From Streptomyces sp. ISL-98 (GTDB lineage: Bacteria; Actinomycetota; Actinomycetes; Streptomycetales; Streptomycetaceae), in NCBI RefSeq assembly GCF_018614055.1, contig NZ_JAGGPB010000001.1, forward strand, positions 1 through 64,000: a DNA stretch of 64,000 nt, given 5' to 3'. The notes below the pieces were generated by a model, which did not search any database, was not told where the DNA came from, and was given only the letters and a program-made list of their open reading frames with translations. Below, piece after piece: positions 35,245 to 44,355 of the stretch. A program made the position numbers and the translations under genes. Within the stretch, counting starts at the first letter, position 1; every line of letters starts with the position of its first letter.

Positions 35245-36807
35245 ATGACGCCGCACCGCACCCTGCGTTCCAGCCGTACCGTGGCCATATCCGCGGGCAT
35301 GGCCATCACCGCCGCCCTTGCCTTCCTGCCGGGCACCGCATCGGCGACATCGGCCGACGCCACCGGCGCGACAGGCATGGCAGATGCCCGGGCCGCGGTC
35401 GCCGAGGCCGCGGGTACGCCGCTCAGTTACGTCGTCAATGTCCGCCCGGGACACGGCAATGCGTCGAAGGTGAAGCAGGCCATCGGCAAGGCCGGCGGCA
35501 CGATCGTCCAGGCGTACGACCAGATCGGCGTGATCGTCGTCCACTCGTCGAACGACGCGTTCGCGAAGACGATGCGCAAGGTCAAGGGCGTCCAGTCGGC
35601 GGGTGCCACCCGTACCGCGCCGCTGCCCGCCCAGTCGACGAAGGATGTCGGCACGCCGAAGGCGCTCACCGGCGCGCAGTTGGAGGCGGCGTCCGCGGAC
35701 GCCGTCGCCGGTGAGGACCCGTTGCAGCCGCTGCAGTGGGACCTGCCCGCCATCAAGGCGGACAAGGCCCACGAGAAGTCGCTCGGCAGCAGGGACGTCA
35801 CGGTCGCAGTGATCGACACGGGTGTCGACGACACCCACCCGGACCTCGCGGCGAACTTCGACCGCGAGGCGTCGGTCAACTGCGTGACCGGCAAGCCGGA
35901 CACGACGGACGGCGCCTGGCGCCCGTCGGCGGAGGAGAGCCCGCACGGCACACATGTGGCGGGCGAGATAGCCGCCGCGAAGAACGGTGTCGGGGTCACC
36001 GGTGTCGCGCCGGGCGTCAAGGTCTCCGGCATCAAGGTGTCCACGACGGCCGGTTTCTTCTACACCGAGTCGGTCGTCTGCGGCTTCGTGTGGGCGGCCG
36101 AGCACGGCGTCGATGTGACGAACAACAGCTATTACACCGACCCGTGGATGTTCAACTGCAAGGACGACCCGGACCAGAAGGCGCTGGTCGACGCCATCGT
36201 CCGGGCGTCGCAGTACGCCGAGAAGAAGGGCGCGGTGAACGTCGCCGCGGCCGGCAACTCGAACTACGATCTCGCGGCGGACTCGATCAAGGACACGACG
36301 AGCCCGAACGACACCACACCGGTGCCGCGCGACATCGACCCGAGCGAGTGCCTCGACGCTCCGACCCAGCTGCCGGGCGTCGTCACCGTCGCTTCGACGG
36401 GGGCGAAGGGCCTGAAGTCGTCGTTCTCCAACTACGGTCACGGTGTCGTCGACATCGCGGCTCCGGGCGGCGACAGCACGGCGTACCAGAAGCCCGCGCC
36501 GCCGGCGGTCAGCGGGTTGATCCTGGGCCCGATTCCGGGCGGCCAGTGGGGTTACATGGCCGGTACGTCGATGGCCTCCCCGCACGTCGCGGGCGTAGCG
36601 GCGCTCATCAAGAGCACGCACCCGCACGCCTCGGCGAAGCGGATCAAGTCTCTCCTGGCGAGCCAGGCGGACGAGACGGCGTGCACCGACCCGTACGACA
36701 TCAACGGCGACGGCAAGATCGACGCGGTGTGCGAGGGCGGTAAGAACTACAACGGCTTCTACGGGGTCGGCATCGCCGACGCGCTGGACGCCGTGACCAA
36801 GAAGTAG
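35245..36807 (+). CDS. Secreted S8 serine protease, tandem paralogue with EF-hand-like loop
   Basis: 520 residues. Signal peptide (ISAGMAITAALAFLPGTASA), I9-like propeptide, and catalytic Asp191, His234, Asn338 and Ser442, all in the same motifs as the gene before it, with long stretches of identical residues (WAAEH, TNNSYY, DPWMFNCKDDPDQKAL). Unlike the first copy, its C-terminal loop reads DINGDGKID (36697-36723), a Ca-binding EF-hand/dockerin-type loop. It starts 55 bases after the first gene, so one transcript is likely. Confidence 0.95.
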   Translation: MTPHRTLRSSRTVAISAGMAITAALAFLPGTASATSADATGATGMADARAAVAEAAGTPLSYVVNVRPGHGNASKVKQAIGKAGGTIVQAYDQIGVIVVHSSNDAFAKTMRKVKGVQSAGATRTAPLPAQSTKDVGTPKALTGAQLEAASADAVAGEDPLQPLQWDLPAIKADKAHEKSLGSRDVTVAVIDTGVDDTHPDLAANFDREASVNCVTGKPDTTDGAWRPSAEESPHGTHVAGEIAAAKNGVGVTGVAPGVKVSGIKVSTTAGFFYTESVVCGFVWAAEHGVDVTNNSYYTDPWMFNCKDDPDQKALVDAIVRASQYAEKKGAVNVAAAGNSNYDLAADSIKDTTSPNDTTPVPRDIDPSECLDAPTQLPGVVTVASTGAKGLKSSFSNYGHGVVDIAAPGGDSTAYQKPAPPAVSGLILGPIPGGQWGYMAGTSMASPHVAGVAALIKSTHPHASAKRIKSLLASQADETACTDPYDINGDGKIDAVCEGGKNYNGFYGVGIADALDAVTKK

Positions 36808-36839
36808 GTCGCTTCACGACTTACGCGTTACGAGTGCGC

Positions 36840-36875
36840 GGGCCGCCCGGTCTCTCTCCGGGCGGCCCGTCTCGC
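36840..36875 (+). terminator. Terminator after subtilase pair
   Basis: GGGCCGCCCGG (36840-36850), loop TCTCTCT, CCGGGCGGCCC (36858-36868). It lies between the second protease gene and the converging YhhN-family gene. Confidence 0.85.
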
Positions 36876-36931
36876 GTCACGGCTCACGGCTGGGCATGCG
36901 CAGCACCCGCCATGAGGCAGGTCCTCGGTAC

Positions 36932-37687
36932 TCAGGCGGCTGTACGGCCTTCGCGGTACGCCACCGGGTCCTGGGCCCCGTCGCCGGGAGCCGGGGACGC
37001 CCGCCGCGCCAGTACGCCCATGGCCAGCAGACACTGCGCGGCCACGTAGGTGAGCATGATCCAGAAGTCGGGTGCGGGCAGCTGTGGCCACTCGGCGACG
37101 CCGGTCGCGATGAGAGTGTCGGAGAGCAGGAAGAGCGCGCCGCCGAGCCCGGCGTACAGCCCGAGGCCGCTCGCTCGCCACGCCATGGCGGTGAGCAGCA
37201 GGCTGTATCCGGCCACCGGGATGCGCAGTTCGACGGGGAGGTCGGGCCACAGGAGCGCGACCGTCGCGACGAGGGCGACGGCGTATCCGGCGCCGAGGAG
37301 CGGGTACGTGCGGCTGACGCCGTTGCTTCGTTGACGGCTGCGCCCGAACAGCACGAGATAGCAGACATGACCGGCGGCGAAGGAGCCCATGCCGGCCATG
37401 AACGCCGGCTCGGCGTCGGAGAGCAGGAAGACGTCGCCGCCCCACCCGAACAGCAGGGCCGCGACCAGCAGCCGGGGTGCGCCGCGCAGCATCGCGTACG
37501 CCGCGAGGAGCGGCATCAGCAGCGGCTTGGCGATCAGGTGCCCGGCGTCGGCCCCGGCGACGAGCGAGCCGAGGTCGGCGAGGGCCGCGACGCCGAAGCC
37601 GAGGAGGAGCCCCCGGGCCCACACCTCGCGCCGGTCGCGGACGCGGGCGCCGTCGGGCCGGTCCCCGGGGGTGGCGGTGGCGCTCAT
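36932..37687 (-). CDS. YhhN/TMEM86-family lysoplasmalogenase-like membrane protein
   Basis: 251 residues with about eight hydrophobic segments. Family pattern: KPLLMPLLAAYA near residue 54, FGWGGDVFLLSD (conserved Gly-Asp), AGHVCYLVLF, and GGALFLLSDTLIA in the second half. YhhN/TMEM86 proteins hydrolyse the vinyl-ether bond of lysoplasmalogens, with the two Asp residues essential. It overlaps the sterol-desaturase-type gene by four bases (start codon 37687, ATGA). Confidence 0.88.
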   Translation of the reverse strand: MSATATPGDRPDGARVRDRREVWARGLLLGFGVAALADLGSLVAGADAGHLIAKPLLMPLLAAYAMLRGAPRLLVAALLFGWGGDVFLLSDAEPAFMAGMGSFAAGHVCYLVLFGRSRQRSNGVSRTYPLLGAGYAVALVATVALLWPDLPVELRIPVAGYSLLLTAMAWRASGLGLYAGLGGALFLLSDTLIATGVAEWPQLPAPDFWIMLTYVAAQCLLAMGVLARRASPAPGDGAQDPVAYREGRTAA

Positions 37688-38571
37688 GCGGTGCGTCCTG
37701 CGGCGGCTTCCTGTGCCTGACCGGGGCCTGCCGGCTCCGCCGGGCGCGGCTGCCAGCCGGGGCCGCGGAAGATCCGGCCCGCCCGCTCGCGCCAGGTGGC
37801 TGCCGCTCGTACGTCGCGGGCGATGGCGGCGTACTCGTGGGTGGCCACGCGCAGCGGGTTGTAGGTGTCGATGTTCTTCGTCAGGCCGAAGACGGGCCGC
37901 TCGGTCTCGGCCGCGAAGGAGCGGAAGAGCCGGTCCCAGAGGATCAGGATGCCGCCGAAGTTCCGGTCCAGGTAGCCGCCTTGGGAGGCGTGGTGGACGC
38001 GGTGGTGGGACGGCGTGTTCAGGACGTACTCGAAGGGGCGCGGCAGCTTGTCGACGCGCTCGGTGTGCACCCAGAACTGGTAGACGAGGTTCGCGGAGGA
38101 GCAGAACGCGAGCGCGGCGGGATGCACACCGCACGCGATCAGCGGCACGTAGAACGGCCAGACGGTGAGCGTCGTCCAGGGCTGGCGCAGGGCGGTGGTG
38201 AGGTTGAACTTGCGGCTGGAGTGGTGGACGACGTGGCAGGCCCAGAGGATGCGGATGACGTGGTGGCCGCGATGCGACCAGTAGTAGAAGAAGTCCTGCG
38301 CGAGGAGCATCAGCGGGATCGTCCACCACAGGACGGGGACGCGGGCGGGTGTGAGTTCGTACACGGCCATGTAGATCGCGACGATCGGGATCTTCCAGAG
38401 GAGATCGAACGCGATGCTGCCGAGCCCCATGCTGACGCTGGTGACGGCGTCCTTGGTCTCGTACCCGGCGGCATCTTCGTCGGGATGGAGGCGGTAGCTC
38501 ACTATTTCGAGCGCGGTGAGCAGTACGAAGGCGGGTATCGACCACAGCACGACATCGGGCAGGTTCGGCAT
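37684..38571 (-). CDS. Fatty-acid hydroxylase/sterol desaturase superfamily membrane protein
   Basis: 295 residues, four to five membrane helices. The di-iron His boxes are complete: HRGHH (about 99-103), HVVHHSS (about 112-118) and HRVHHA (about 189-194). Family members hydroxylate or desaturate lipids; the branch with this His pattern also includes alkylglycerol monooxygenase (TMEM195), which cleaves ether lipids. Coupled translation with the lysoplasmalogenase-like gene suggests a shared ether-lipid job; this is inference. Confidence 0.92.
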   Translation of the reverse strand: MPNLPDVVLWSIPAFVLLTALEIVSYRLHPDEDAAGYETKDAVTSVSMGLGSIAFDLLWKIPIVAIYMAVYELTPARVPVLWWTIPLMLLAQDFFYYWSHRGHHVIRILWACHVVHHSSRKFNLTTALRQPWTTLTVWPFYVPLIACGVHPAALAFCSSANLVYQFWVHTERVDKLPRPFEYVLNTPSHHRVHHASQGGYLDRNFGGILILWDRLFRSFAAETERPVFGLTKNIDTYNPLRVATHEYAAIARDVRAAATWRERAGRIFRGPGWQPRPAEPAGPGQAQEAAAGRTA

Positions 38572-38662
38572 GCCCGCACGATAGAGGCGCAGGTGAGCGC
38601 TCGGCTAGGGGTTGTTACCGCCAAGTATGTAAGACGTGATGTCAGCGGCTCCCCGGCACCCC

Positions 38663-39376
38663 CTAGACTCCCGCCGCACCCAGCAGCGACCCCGCCCCGT
38701 ACGTCACCGCCATCGCCAGCGCCCCGCCCGCCACGTTCCGTACCACCGCAGGGCTCGGCGGTGCCGCGCCCAGGCGGGCGCTGCCCCAGCCCGTCAGGGC
38801 CAGGGCGACCAGGACCGAGATCACCGTGACCGGCAGGCGCCAGGACTCGGGCGGGAGGACGATCGCGAGGAGAGGGAGGAGGGCTCCGACCGTGAAGGCG
38901 ACGAAGCTGGCGGCCGCCGCATGCCAGGGGTTGGTGAGCTCGTCGGGGTCGATACCGAGCTCCACGCGCGCGTGCGCGCGCAACGCGTCGCGTTCGGTGA
39001 GCTGTTGCGCGGCCTCGCGGGCCACGTCCGGGGAGAGACCGCGCCCGGCCAGCAGCTCTGTCAGCTCGTCGAGTTCGGCCTCCGGCTGCTCCCGGAGCTC
39101 CCGCTTCTCCTCGGCCAGCGCCGCCTTCTCGGAGTCGCGTTGCGTCGACACCGATACGTACTCCCCCGCGGCCATCGACATCGACCCGGCCAGCAGTCCG
39201 GCGAGACCCGCCGTCAGCAGCGCGGCGCGCTCGTCGGTCGCGCCCGCGACGCCGACGACGATGCCCGCCGTGGAGACGATGCCGTCGTTGGCCCCGAGCA
39301 CCCCGGCGCGCAGCCAGTTCAGGCGCGCGCCGAGGCCGCCGCCGTGGGCCGCTTCCTGGGGTTCCGGTTCAGTCAC
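38663..39376 (-). CDS. VIT1/CCC1-family transporter
   Basis: 237 residues. The N-terminal helix GANDGIVSTAGIVVGVAGA and the following SMAAGEYVSVSTQRDSE are the VIT (vacuolar iron transporter) signature; a charged cytoplasmic insert with EEKRELREQPEAEL and C-terminal helices complete the fold. Eukaryotic members move Fe2+ or Mn2+ out of the cytosol; bacterial versions are presumed exporters. GTG start. It lies upstream of, and separate from, the lipid-enzyme pair. Confidence 0.92.
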   Translation of the reverse strand: MTEPEPQEAAHGGGLGARLNWLRAGVLGANDGIVSTAGIVVGVAGATDERAALLTAGLAGLLAGSMSMAAGEYVSVSTQRDSEKAALAEEKRELREQPEAELDELTELLAGRGLSPDVAREAAQQLTERDALRAHARVELGIDPDELTNPWHAAAASFVAFTVGALLPLLAIVLPPESWRLPVTVISVLVALALTGWGSARLGAAPPSPAVVRNVAGGALAMAVTYGAGSLLGAAGV

Positions 39377-39400
39377 TCAGGGAGGGTCTCACCCGTACGC

Positions 39401-40633
39401 TCACCACACGCGGACCGACCCGCCCGGTGCGAAGGCGGGGCTGGTCGCGTCCGGCGGGATCTCCTTCAGGGGCTCGGCGATCTCCGCGACGGTGGGTCCG
39501 GTCTTCGCCGCGACACGGTCGAGTGCGACGAGGTCGAAGCCGTACACGCGGGCCGCGTTGCCGCCCGCCATGGCCGCGACCTCCTCGCGTGGCAGGCCCG
39601 CGTACGCGATCCGCAGGCCCTCGCGGGAGTACGGAGTCGTGCCCTCGTCGTGGGGGTAGTCGGAGCCCCACATGATCTTGTCGAGTCCGATCCGGTCGCG
39701 GAGCGGCACCTCGTGCGGGCGCATGAAGCTCGCGCCGACGAAGCAGTTGTCGCGCCAGACCTCGCTGGGGCCCCTGCCCATCGAAGCGGCAAGGCCCGCA
39801 CCGAACTTGGACTCGGCCGTGGAGGCGCCACGCGTCGCTGCCGCCACCAGACGTGAGTGGTAGTAGTCCAGCATTTCGATCACCCCCGGGATCCAGCCCG
39901 AGCCCTGTTCGGTGAGGACGAGTTTCAGGCCGGGGTGGCGTCGGAAAGCGCCGCCGAAGATCAGGTGCCACAGCGCCCGGTGCGAGAACCACGTCGTCTC
40001 CACCATGAAGACGGCGCGGGCCGCAGGTTCGTCCCCCAGCGGCGGGGACGCCGATCCGCCGTGGTGGTTGACCGGTACGTCCAGCTCTTCGCATACCGCC
40101 CAGATCGGGTCGTACAACTGCGAGTACAGCTCGGGTACGCCGGAACCGGGCGGCGTGCCGGGCAGCAGGATGCCGCCCGTGAGGCCCGCAGCCTTGGTGC
40201 GGCGGATCTCGCGTACCGCTTCGTCGACGTCGTTGAGGAGGATCTGCGCGACACCGGCCCGGCGGCCCGGAGCTGCGTCGCAGAAGTCGGCCAGCCAGCG
40301 GTTGTGCGCGCGCAGGCCCGCCCAGCGCTGCTCGTACTCCGCCTGGGACGGCGCCGGGGCCATGAGTGAGGCGGAGGGGAAGAAGGGCGGGATGGTGTTG
40401 GGGAAGACGACTTCGGCGACGATGCCGTCGGCCTCCAGCTCGGCGAGGCGGCGTGCGGAGTTCCAGTTGCGGTCGGCGGTGTCGGCCAGGAGGTCCTCGT
40501 ACGGATTGACGTACGCCGCAGCCCATGCGTCGAAGTCGTCGTGGTGCTTCTTCTCCAAGTACGGCTTGTAGTCGAGGAGATCGGCGCCCGCGTGGCAGTC
40601 GGCCGAGATCACCGTGTAGCGGTCCGAGGTCAT
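39401..40633 (-). CDS. Amidohydrolase-family metal-dependent hydrolase (amidohydrolase 2), last gene of operon
   Basis: 410 residues. Metal-site motifs: SADCHAG at the N-terminus (DxH), VNHHGGSA in the middle, and GSDYPHDEGT near residue 339. This TIM-barrel family includes ACMSD and related decarboxylases and ring-cleavage hydrolases acting on carboxylic acids. It overlaps the preceding amidohydrolase by four bases and is clearly its paralogue. The substrate is unknown. Confidence 0.9.
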   Translation of the reverse strand: MTSDRYTVISADCHAGADLLDYKPYLEKKHHDDFDAWAAAYVNPYEDLLADTADRNWNSARRLAELEADGIVAEVVFPNTIPPFFPSASLMAPAPSQAEYEQRWAGLRAHNRWLADFCDAAPGRRAGVAQILLNDVDEAVREIRRTKAAGLTGGILLPGTPPGSGVPELYSQLYDPIWAVCEELDVPVNHHGGSASPPLGDEPAARAVFMVETTWFSHRALWHLIFGGAFRRHPGLKLVLTEQGSGWIPGVIEMLDYYHSRLVAAATRGASTAESKFGAGLAASMGRGPSEVWRDNCFVGASFMRPHEVPLRDRIGLDKIMWGSDYPHDEGTTPYSREGLRIAYAGLPREEVAAMAGGNAARVYGFDLVALDRVAAKTGPTVAEIAEPLKEIPPDATSPAFAPGGSVRVW

Positions 40634-41916
40634 GGCGAGACCCCCAGTACCGGGAAGTCGTGGTCGGTGAGCCAGTGGCGGCCCACCTCACGCGACCTGG
40701 CCCACGACGCTTCGACGGGCCCCTGATCGTCGGGCTGGCCCAGCTCCTCCGGCGTCGGGCCGATGCGCCGTGCGAGCGGGGCGAGTTTCGCCGTGTCGAA
40801 GCCGAAGACGTCGGCGGCGGCGAGGCCGAGGATGCGGCGGGTCTCGGTCACCGGGATGTCGTGGAAGGTCCTCTTCAGCCACGCACGCGTGTCGGGCCAG
40901 GTGCCCTCGGGGTGCGGGAAGTCGCTGCCCCAGAGGATGTTGTCGACGCCGATCTCGTAGCGCTGGGCAAGTTCCCGGCGCTTGGTGTTGGTGGCGCAGA
41001 TGAAGACCTGCCGGTCCAGGTACTCGCTGGGCGGGCGCTTCAGCTCGGCGAATGGGGAGAGTTTCTTTCCGCCGTGTGCGCCGAGGTAGAGGCGGTCCAT
41101 GAACCACAGCTGGTTCGGCAGCCACCAGCAGCCCGACTCGGCGATACCGAACTTCAGGCCCGGGTGCCGCTCGAAGACGCCCGACCAGAGCAGGAACCAC
41201 AGCGGCCTGGCCGGCCACCACGTCACCTCGGATACGTAGATGCCCAGGTGATCGCCGTACTCGTGGCGGGGCGCCGCGCCCGAGTGGGTGACGACAGGCA
41301 TGGCCGTCTCGGCCGCCGCCGCCCACACCGGGTCGTAACGCCGGTCGTGGTACGGCGCCTTGTCGACCCACATCGAGGGGATCATCAGGGCGCCGAGCCC
41401 GGACTCCTTGGCCCGGTGGATTTCGGCCACGACCCTGTCCACCTCTCCCGTGACGGGGAGGAGGGCCACGCCGCAGTGGCGTGATGCGTTTTCGGCGTGG
41501 CCGCCCACGAATTCGGCCAGCCAGCGGTTGTGCGCCTGCGCGCCCGCCATGCCCAGCTCGGGGTCCTGGTCGCCGGAGAGGCCGAGGCCTACGCCGAAGG
41601 GCGCGGCGGTCTGGCTGTCGACGGCATCGGCGTCGGGGAAGACGACCTCGGCGGCCACCCCGTCGCCGTCGAGCTCCTTGAGGCGCTGGGCGGCGTCCCA
41701 ACCGCCGCGCAGCCCCTCCTCGTTGTCCTGGAACCACTTGGCGGCGAAGGCTTCGTTGCGTACGCCCAGGCGCGTCATCTCCGCGCGGCGGGCATCGCGC
41801 TGCCCGAGGAATTCGTCGAAGTCGCGGTGGAAGGCGCTGTCCAGATAGGGCCGGTACTGCTCGGTCGGCAGCCCGGCGTGGCAGTCGGAGGAGATGATCA
41901 GGTACGGGTCTGTCAT
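40630..41916 (-). CDS. Amidohydrolase-family metal-dependent hydrolase, paralogue
   Basis: 428 residues. SSDCHAG, VVTHSGAAPRH and GSDFPHPEGTW match the metal-site motifs of the neighbouring copy. Identity between the two proteins is moderate, so they may act on successive or related intermediates. A gap of ten bases separates it from the SDR gene upstream, so the four genes form one operon. Longer N-terminal insert (residues 40-80) than the downstream copy. Confidence 0.9.
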   Translation of the reverse strand: MTDPYLIISSDCHAGLPTEQYRPYLDSAFHRDFDEFLGQRDARRAEMTRLGVRNEAFAAKWFQDNEEGLRGGWDAAQRLKELDGDGVAAEVVFPDADAVDSQTAAPFGVGLGLSGDQDPELGMAGAQAHNRWLAEFVGGHAENASRHCGVALLPVTGEVDRVVAEIHRAKESGLGALMIPSMWVDKAPYHDRRYDPVWAAAAETAMPVVTHSGAAPRHEYGDHLGIYVSEVTWWPARPLWFLLWSGVFERHPGLKFGIAESGCWWLPNQLWFMDRLYLGAHGGKKLSPFAELKRPPSEYLDRQVFICATNTKRRELAQRYEIGVDNILWGSDFPHPEGTWPDTRAWLKRTFHDIPVTETRRILGLAAADVFGFDTAKLAPLARRIGPTPEELGQPDDQGPVEASWARSREVGRHWLTDHDFPVLGVSP

Positions 41917-41926
41917 CGCACGTCCC

Positions 41927-42811
41927 TCAGTCCAGGATGAAACTTTCCAAGTACGACGGGTCGGCGCGGTCGAGCATCGACTGCGACCTCGCCCGGATCT
42001 GCCGGTCGCTGTGCTCGCTCGCCGGAAGCATCCAGAAGCGGTCGGCCCCGATCCCGTCCACGACGTGCTCGGCGACCTGCTCGACCGGCGTGAACTCGAT
42101 CTCGTGCCCCGCGTCCTTCATTGCCGCCTCCCACTGACCGAGGCTGCGGTAAGGGGTCTTGCGGGGCCGCTCCTTGGCGTACCGCTCGGGACGGTTCCTG
42201 TGCGACTCCCACAGTCCGGTGCGGAGCATGTGCGGGCCGGGGAAGAGCACCGACGCGCCCACCGGCACGCCCTCCGCCTTCAGGTGGGCGTACAGCGACT
42301 CGGTCATCGTCACGACGGCCGCCTTGGTGACGGCGTACACGGAGGCGGTCGGCAGCGGCGCGATACCGCCGTCGGCCGACGACGTATTGACCACATGGCC
42401 CGGCTCGCCGCCCGCGATCATGCGCGGCACGAAGGCCTGGATGCCGTGGAAGACCCCCCACACGTTGACCGCGAACGCCCACTTCCAGTCGTTCGGTTCG
42501 TGCTCCCACATGCGGCCCTCGGCGCCCGACCCGACGCCCGCGTTGTTGCACAGCACGTGCACCGCGCCGAAGGTGTCGTACGCCGCGTCAGCGAGCGCGA
42601 CGACGGACGCGCGCTCGCTGACGTCGACGGCGTGGGCCAGCACCTGCGCGCCCTCCTCGCGAAGTCCGGCCGCCGCCTTCTCCAGCGCGCCCTCCTCCAC
42701 GTCCGCGAGGACGACCTTGAGACCTTCGGCCGCGAACCGGCGGGCCATCGCGAGCCCGATGCCGCTCGCCGCGCCCGTGACGACGGCGACCTGCCCCTCC
42801 GCCAGCCGCAT
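41927..42811 (-). CDS. Short-chain dehydrogenase/reductase, operon with ADC-like gene
   Basis: 294 residues. TGAASGIG (12-19), Asp in LADVEEG (NAD preference likely), NNAG, catalytic Ser in NTSSADGG and YAVTK. The C-terminal extension of about 40 residues (AEHVVDGIGADRFWMLPASEH) is typical of actinobacterial SDRs linked with steroid or lipid catabolism. The start shares one base with the upstream gene's stop. Confidence 0.92.
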   Translation of the reverse strand: MRLAEGQVAVVTGAASGIGLAMARRFAAEGLKVVLADVEEGALEKAAAGLREEGAQVLAHAVDVSERASVVALADAAYDTFGAVHVLCNNAGVGSGAEGRMWEHEPNDWKWAFAVNVWGVFHGIQAFVPRMIAGGEPGHVVNTSSADGGIAPLPTASVYAVTKAAVVTMTESLYAHLKAEGVPVGASVLFPGPHMLRTGLWESHRNRPERYAKERPRKTPYRSLGQWEAAMKDAGHEIEFTPVEQVAEHVVDGIGADRFWMLPASEHSDRQIRARSQSMLDRADPSYLESFILD

Positions 42812-43608
42812 CAGACGCTCCCTTCCGGCGGGCCGTCGAGGATCTGCTGCGGGTCGTCGTAGCGCTGGTGGATGTACGGCAACAGGGCCTGCGCGCTGAC
42901 CCGTTCGGCCACCCGGCCCTTCTGGTCGGTGGTCTTCTCACCGATGGTGATGCTGACGAGGCGGCGTACGGGCAGGTCGGCGACGGGGTCGTACATCGAC
43001 TCGCGCAGCACCACATCGCCCACGATCCGCTCCAGCTTCCGGACCTTCTCGTTGCGGGTGCAGTGCACGAGGACGGGGTCGGCGTCGAAGCCCCGTCCGT
43101 CCACCGCCGGCAGGAACTTGAAGTAGAAGTCCACCTTCTCCACCGGCTCGGGCAGCGGAAGCGGCCCCTCCACCGCGCCCCGCACCTCGACGAACGCGAT
43201 GCCGTGCCGTGCGAGGGCCGCCCGTACGACCAGACCGTCGCGCTCGACGCTCACCTCGCCCAGCTTCTTCGGCTCCCCGAAGACCTCGCGGCCGCCGATG
43301 AGCGCCCGCTCGTGGGTCATCGGCATGACGAGGGGGTACCAGCCGGTGATCCCGTCGTGGACGGCCGCGACCGCCACCGAACCGGCGCCCAGCGGATATC
43401 CGGGCAGGTCGACCTTGCTGATGTTCGCCCGTACGAGCGCACTCCCGTCGGGCTTGAGCGGCGGCGGCAGTACGGCCGCCACCGCGTCCGGGTCGCTCTC
43501 CCAGACCGCCACCACACCGGTCGACCAGATGTCGGGGAGCTTGGTGCCGGTCTCGCGCGCGGCCCTGATCTCGGCCTCGGTCCGCGCGCCGTACCGTACG
43601 CGTGCCAT
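42811..43608 (-). CDS. Acetoacetate decarboxylase-family protein
   Basis: 265 residues, first gene of the operon. FGEPKKLGEV includes the Lys that forms the Schiff base in acetoacetate decarboxylase (E.PKK pattern); VLPPPLKP, GWYPLVMPM and FKFLPAVDG fit the same fold. Many family members are not decarboxylases but aldolase-dehydratases or unknown Schiff-base enzymes, so the reaction is open. ATG at 43608, 26 bases downstream of the TGTAAC/GTTACA palindrome. Confidence 0.88.
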   Translation of the reverse strand: MARVRYGARTEAEIRAARETGTKLPDIWSTGVVAVWESDPDAVAAVLPPPLKPDGSALVRANISKVDLPGYPLGAGSVAVAAVHDGITGWYPLVMPMTHERALIGGREVFGEPKKLGEVSVERDGLVVRAALARHGIAFVEVRGAVEGPLPLPEPVEKVDFYFKFLPAVDGRGFDADPVLVHCTRNEKVRKLERIVGDVVLRESMYDPVADLPVRRLVSITIGEKTTDQKGRVAERVSAQALLPYIHQRYDDPQQILDGPPEGSV

Positions 43609-43634
43609 GTCGTACCCGCCCTTCGTCGGTAGCC

Positions 43635-43649
43635 TGTAACACAGTTACA
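43635..43649. promoter_or_regulatory. Palindromic operator between TetR gene and ADC operon
   Basis: TGTAAC-ACA-GTTACA, a perfect six-base inverted repeat with a three-base spacer, in the 93-base gap between divergent genes. Its position and symmetry fit a TetR-family dimer site that would control both the operon and the regulator. Confidence 0.8.
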
Positions 43650-43701
43650 CCGAGGGCGATGAACGGTAAAGAGCCGTGCACGTACGAGAATTGGGGGCTC
43701 C

Positions 43702-44355
43702 ATGGCACGCACCGCCCTGACCCGCGAAGAGGTCCTCGAAGCCGCCGCGGCTCTCGTGAAACAGCACGGCCCGGCGTCCCTCACCATGCGCAAGCTCGCG
43801 GCCGAGCTGGGCACCGCGGTCACCTCGATCTACTGGCACGTCGGGAACCGCGAGTCCCTCCTCGACGCGCTGGTGGAGCGCACCGTGCAGGAGATGGGCG
43901 CCATCCGCCCCACCGGCCGCACCCCGGCCGCCCGCATCGTCTCCGTCGCCCGCACACTCCGCCGAGAACTGCGCGAGCGCCCGCACCTGATCGCGATGGT
44001 CCACGAACGCGGCCTCACCGAGCGGATGTTCCTGCCCGCCCAGCAAGCCCTCGTCCACGAGGTGCACGCGGCGGGCCTGCGCGGCGCGGCCGCCGCCGAG
44101 GTCGTACGGGCGGTCCAGTTCCAGGCCGTCGGGCACGTCCTCGTCGAACGCAATCGCGAACGCGCCCCGATCCAGCACCCGGGCGAGGACGAACTGTGGG
44201 ACGCCGAGACCGCGGAACACGACCCGGCGCTGGCCCGCGCGCTGGCCCGCCCCGCCGATTCCGAACGCCTCTTCGTCAACTCCGTGAGAGCTCTGGTCGA
44301 TGGTCTGCTCACCCGGGATGACCGGGCTGTCAGTGGGGGCCCGTATCCTCAGTGA
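43702..44355 (+). CDS. TetR-family transcriptional regulator
   Basis: 217 residues. N-terminal helix-turn-helix (REEVLEAAAALVKQHG, LTMRKLAAELGTAVTSIYWHV) at residues 7-52; the helical ligand domain follows. It most resembles regulators with an IYWHVGNRESLLDALV HTH end. It is divergent from the ADC-SDR-amidohydrolase operon, with the palindrome in between, and is the probable repressor of that operon. Its stop overlaps the next gene's possible GTG start. Confidence 0.95.
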   Translation: MARTALTREEVLEAAAALVKQHGPASLTMRKLAAELGTAVTSIYWHVGNRESLLDALVERTVQEMGAIRPTGRTPAARIVSVARTLRRELRERPHLIAMVHERGLTERMFLPAQQALVHEVHAAGLRGAAAAEVVRAVQFQAVGHVLVERNRERAPIQHPGEDELWDAETAEHDPALARALARPADSERLFVNSVRALVDGLLTRDDRAVSGGPYPQ

